NCBI GenBank assembly: GCA_017621845.1
Contig: JAGASI010000018.1
Span: forward strand, 1 to 64,000
Length of the DNA: 64,000 nucleotides
From: Muribaculaceae bacterium
Lineage (GTDB): Bacteria > Bacteroidota > Bacteroidia > Bacteroidales > Muribaculaceae
Direction of reading: 5' to 3'
In this document: positions 62,528 to 64,000 of the stretch, piece by piece
Position numbering within the stretch: position 1 is the stretch's first letter
Layout: each line of letters begins with the position of its first letter
Translations under genes and position numbers: made by a program
Notes under the pieces: generated by a model
The model's database searches: none
What the model saw: the letters and a program-made list of their open reading frames with translations, nothing else
What the model was told of the DNA's origin: nothing

Positions 62528-63427
62528 ATGATTTATCAGGACTATTTTCGCAATTCAGACTTCGAGGATATTTGGATTATCCTCAATGGCTTCTATCTTG
62601 AACATGAGGACATGAAGCCAATGTATGCCTCATTGGTGGAGGCAATCAAGACACTGCCTATTGAGGATAAGTATTCCGGCTCAACAATTCAGATGTGCCT
62701 TGACCATGATAATGAAATTCTGGTCAAAGGTGCGCCCGACCCTCAGGAATGGCTCGTCGGTCGAGAAGTCAAGATTGATTTCTCATCTTGGAAAGATAAT
62801 TTTGAAGAAGAAACTATCAACGATTCTACCGGACTAAAAACATTTGATATGCTTTCCGGTAAGGAGAAACGCGAACTGGCTCGTCAAAGCGACACTGCGA
62901 CTCTTGCCGCCCACTTACTTTACTGGTCAACTCTGTATGCTATAAAAACGCATGGACAGCACGAGAATGAGTTTTCGGAGTGGCTTGACAATCTTGAAAA
63001 TAGTGCTCCGAGAAAATATGAGATAGAGCCTGAATATATATCTGAAAGTTTCCGCAGGAAACAGTGTAAATATTGGCGCGATACCGTAGGCGGAGATACC
63101 GCTATAAGTTGGTCGTCGAATCTGAGCATTCTTAAAAAGAAACTCGAATTCAATATCGGATATTGGCGATATGTCCAGCGTCATGCCGGTTGGCAGGAAG
63201 ATGTCAATCGGATGAATGTTGCCATAAATCTCATGGAAATAGCAACGACTGATTTTCTTGATATAACAGGTAAACACATAAACTTACGGACAGCCAACAG
63301 ATACACTCATGAGCATGACCACGGTGGTGATCTACATGAGTTATATCTCAAAGAATTATACAGCGATAAGGCTTTCCACATTTTATGGAGATGGCTTGAC
63401 CACAACATGGAAAAATGGTGGGATTGA
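62528..63427 (+). CDS. Hypothetical protein, 299 aa
   Basis: Unrecognised. Soluble, Trp-rich; MIYQDYFRNSDFEDIWIIL at the start resembles proteins of the DUF6557 type in my memory but I am not sure. Middle AAHLLYWSTLYAIKTHG and a final HILWRWLDHNMEKWWD. The frame opens at 62492; ATG 62528 is preferred because it follows the promoter and a good gap. Separate from the HU operon. Confidence 0.65.
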   Translation: MIYQDYFRNSDFEDIWIILNGFYLEHEDMKPMYASLVEAIKTLPIEDKYSGSTIQMCLDHDNEILVKGAPDPQEWLVGREVKIDFSSWKDNFEEETINDSTGLKTFDMLSGKEKRELARQSDTATLAAHLLYWSTLYAIKTHGQHENEFSEWLDNLENSAPRKYEIEPEYISESFRRKQCKYWRDTVGGDTAISWSSNLSILKKKLEFNIGYWRYVQRHAGWQEDVNRMNVAINLMEIATTDFLDITGKHINLRTANRYTHEHDHGGDLHELYLKELYSDKAFHILWRWLDHNMEKWWD

Positions 63428-63440
63428 TAAAATTTTTAAT

Positions 63441-63479
63441 CCTGTATCGCACTTTGATACATCACCATTCTAACTTTGC
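63441..63479 (+). promoter_or_regulatory. Promoter with CCTGTATCGC element, copy 2
   Basis: CCTGTATCGC at 63441-63450, then 24 bp to TTTGC at 63475-63479 (within TAACTTTG). Upstream of the gene starting at 63539. Confidence 0.65.
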
Positions 63480-63538
63480 ATCGAACAATCGCTTTAGCGC
63501 TTTGCCAAAGCAAAGAAACATTAAAAACACCCAAAGAT

Positions 63539-64000
63539 ATGGAACCTATTACAAGTAATGATTTCCTTAACTCAGTTCTTGAAGCTGAGGCATGGAAAGA
63601 GGTCTCTCAAAGCGGGAGCCTCAGCATGACGATGATCGAGAAGTTTGCCGACAAACTTGACTGGGAAGAAGTCAGTGGCAACAGTAATGTCATCTGGACA
63701 GTCGAGGGCATCAACAAGTTTGCCAACAGAATCCATTGGGATGAATTTTCCCGTTCATGCCCGGAAAACCTTCTCTCGGAGTCAACGCTTCAGAAGTTTG
63801 CGTCCAAGTGGGATTGGAAGGCTCTCTCCAATCGTGACGACATCTACAATAACTGGCGTCTGCTCGAAAAGTTTGCCGACAAGGTAAACTGGGGCGAAGT
63901 AATCACCAACTGGCATATCGAGAAGCCGCTTGAGTTCTTCTCACGTTTCCAGCATTACATCCCCATGTCCAAGTTTCAGGACTCGCGTCTGTGGAATGCA
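63539..64000 (+). CDS. Tandem-repeat protein, incomplete at window end
   Basis: At least 154 codons open to the window edge. The start MEPITSNDFLNSVLEAEA leads into about five repeats of roughly 26 residues with the pattern W-x-E/K-x-h then E/Q-KFA-x-K-h-D/N: EKFADKLDWEEVS, NKFANRIHWDEFS, QKFASKWDWKALS and EKFADKVNWGEV. No function is assigned. The protein continues beyond the window. Confidence 0.65.
   Translation, partial: MEPITSNDFLNSVLEAEAWKEVSQSGSLSMTMIEKFADKLDWEEVSGNSNVIWTVEGINKFANRIHWDEFSRSCPENLLSESTLQKFASKWDWKALSNRDDIYNNWRLLEKFADKVNWGEVITNWHIEKPLEFFSRFQHYIPMSKFQDSRLWNA

Noticed and set aside
1..64000. CRISPR array
   Set aside because: No series of regularly spaced direct repeats was seen; no cas-like genes.

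Overview
The window reads as chromosome from a member of the Bacteroidales, probably Muribaculaceae-like. The clues are Bacteroidota -7 boxes (TAnnTTTG) with TTG/TTTG about 20 bp upstream, a succinate dehydrogenase/fumarate reductase of the three-subunit di-haem type, many small lipoproteins, a Por/T9SS-like C-terminal tail on a secreted protein, an inositol-phosphate synthase, and Bacteroidales gene orders (dut - TPR - DUF4292 - EnvC-like; coaX - outer-membrane protein - lptC - CNNM). The base composition is near half G+C by eye, high for Bacteroides. The family assignment is inference.

About 1-46.8 kb is ordinary core genome: RNA metabolism (dtd, pnp), dUTPase and cell-envelope proteins, a Wzx-type flippase and a glycosyltransferase, a SemiSWEET transporter, a large secreted protein, an L-cysteine desulfidase-like enzyme, an rRNA methyltransferase, the sdhCAB operon, coaX/lptC envelope genes, slyD, inositol-phosphate synthase, a ComF-like protein, an M20 peptidase, a ferredoxin-flavodoxin protein, an L,D-transpeptidase, topA, a pseudouridine synthase, rsmD, an OMPLA-like phospholipase, tRNA-Asp, aroA and a metal ABC permease. 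Strong hairpins separate many transcription units.

From tRNA-Lys (46706-46781) onward the content is accessory. There is a PDDEXK nuclease-domain protein, the C-terminal stub of a tyrosine recombinase next to a tmRNA/tRNA-3'-end-like sequence, a complete AbiE (type IV) toxin-antitoxin pair with twin operator-like inverted repeats, an orphan second AbiEi, an XRE regulator whose start codon seems lost, a probable toxin-antitoxin pair with a palindromic operator, a 250-bp nested inverted repeat, conjugation-associated PcfK/PcfJ-like genes, an eight-gene arsenic-resistance operon (arsR, arsF, arsG, a thioredoxin, a permease, arsC, acr3, a second permease), an HU-led cassette with a 50-residue acidic protein that has no Lys or Arg, and the start of a tandem-repeat protein cut off by the window end. 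It looks like a mosaic of integrated-element remnants whose far boundary is outside the window.

The most unusual core observation is that the sdhC cytochrome carries a roughly 130-residue C-terminal extension whose sequence recurs in a separate zinc-ribbon membrane protein 8 kb away, including 22 identical consecutive nucleotides. In the accessory region the most notable items are the twin AbiEi operators, the identical upstream element and spacing at two promoters near 62.5 and 63.4 kb, and the nested inverted repeat at 53.0-53.3 kb. No CRISPR array, rRNA gene or intact insertion sequence was seen.
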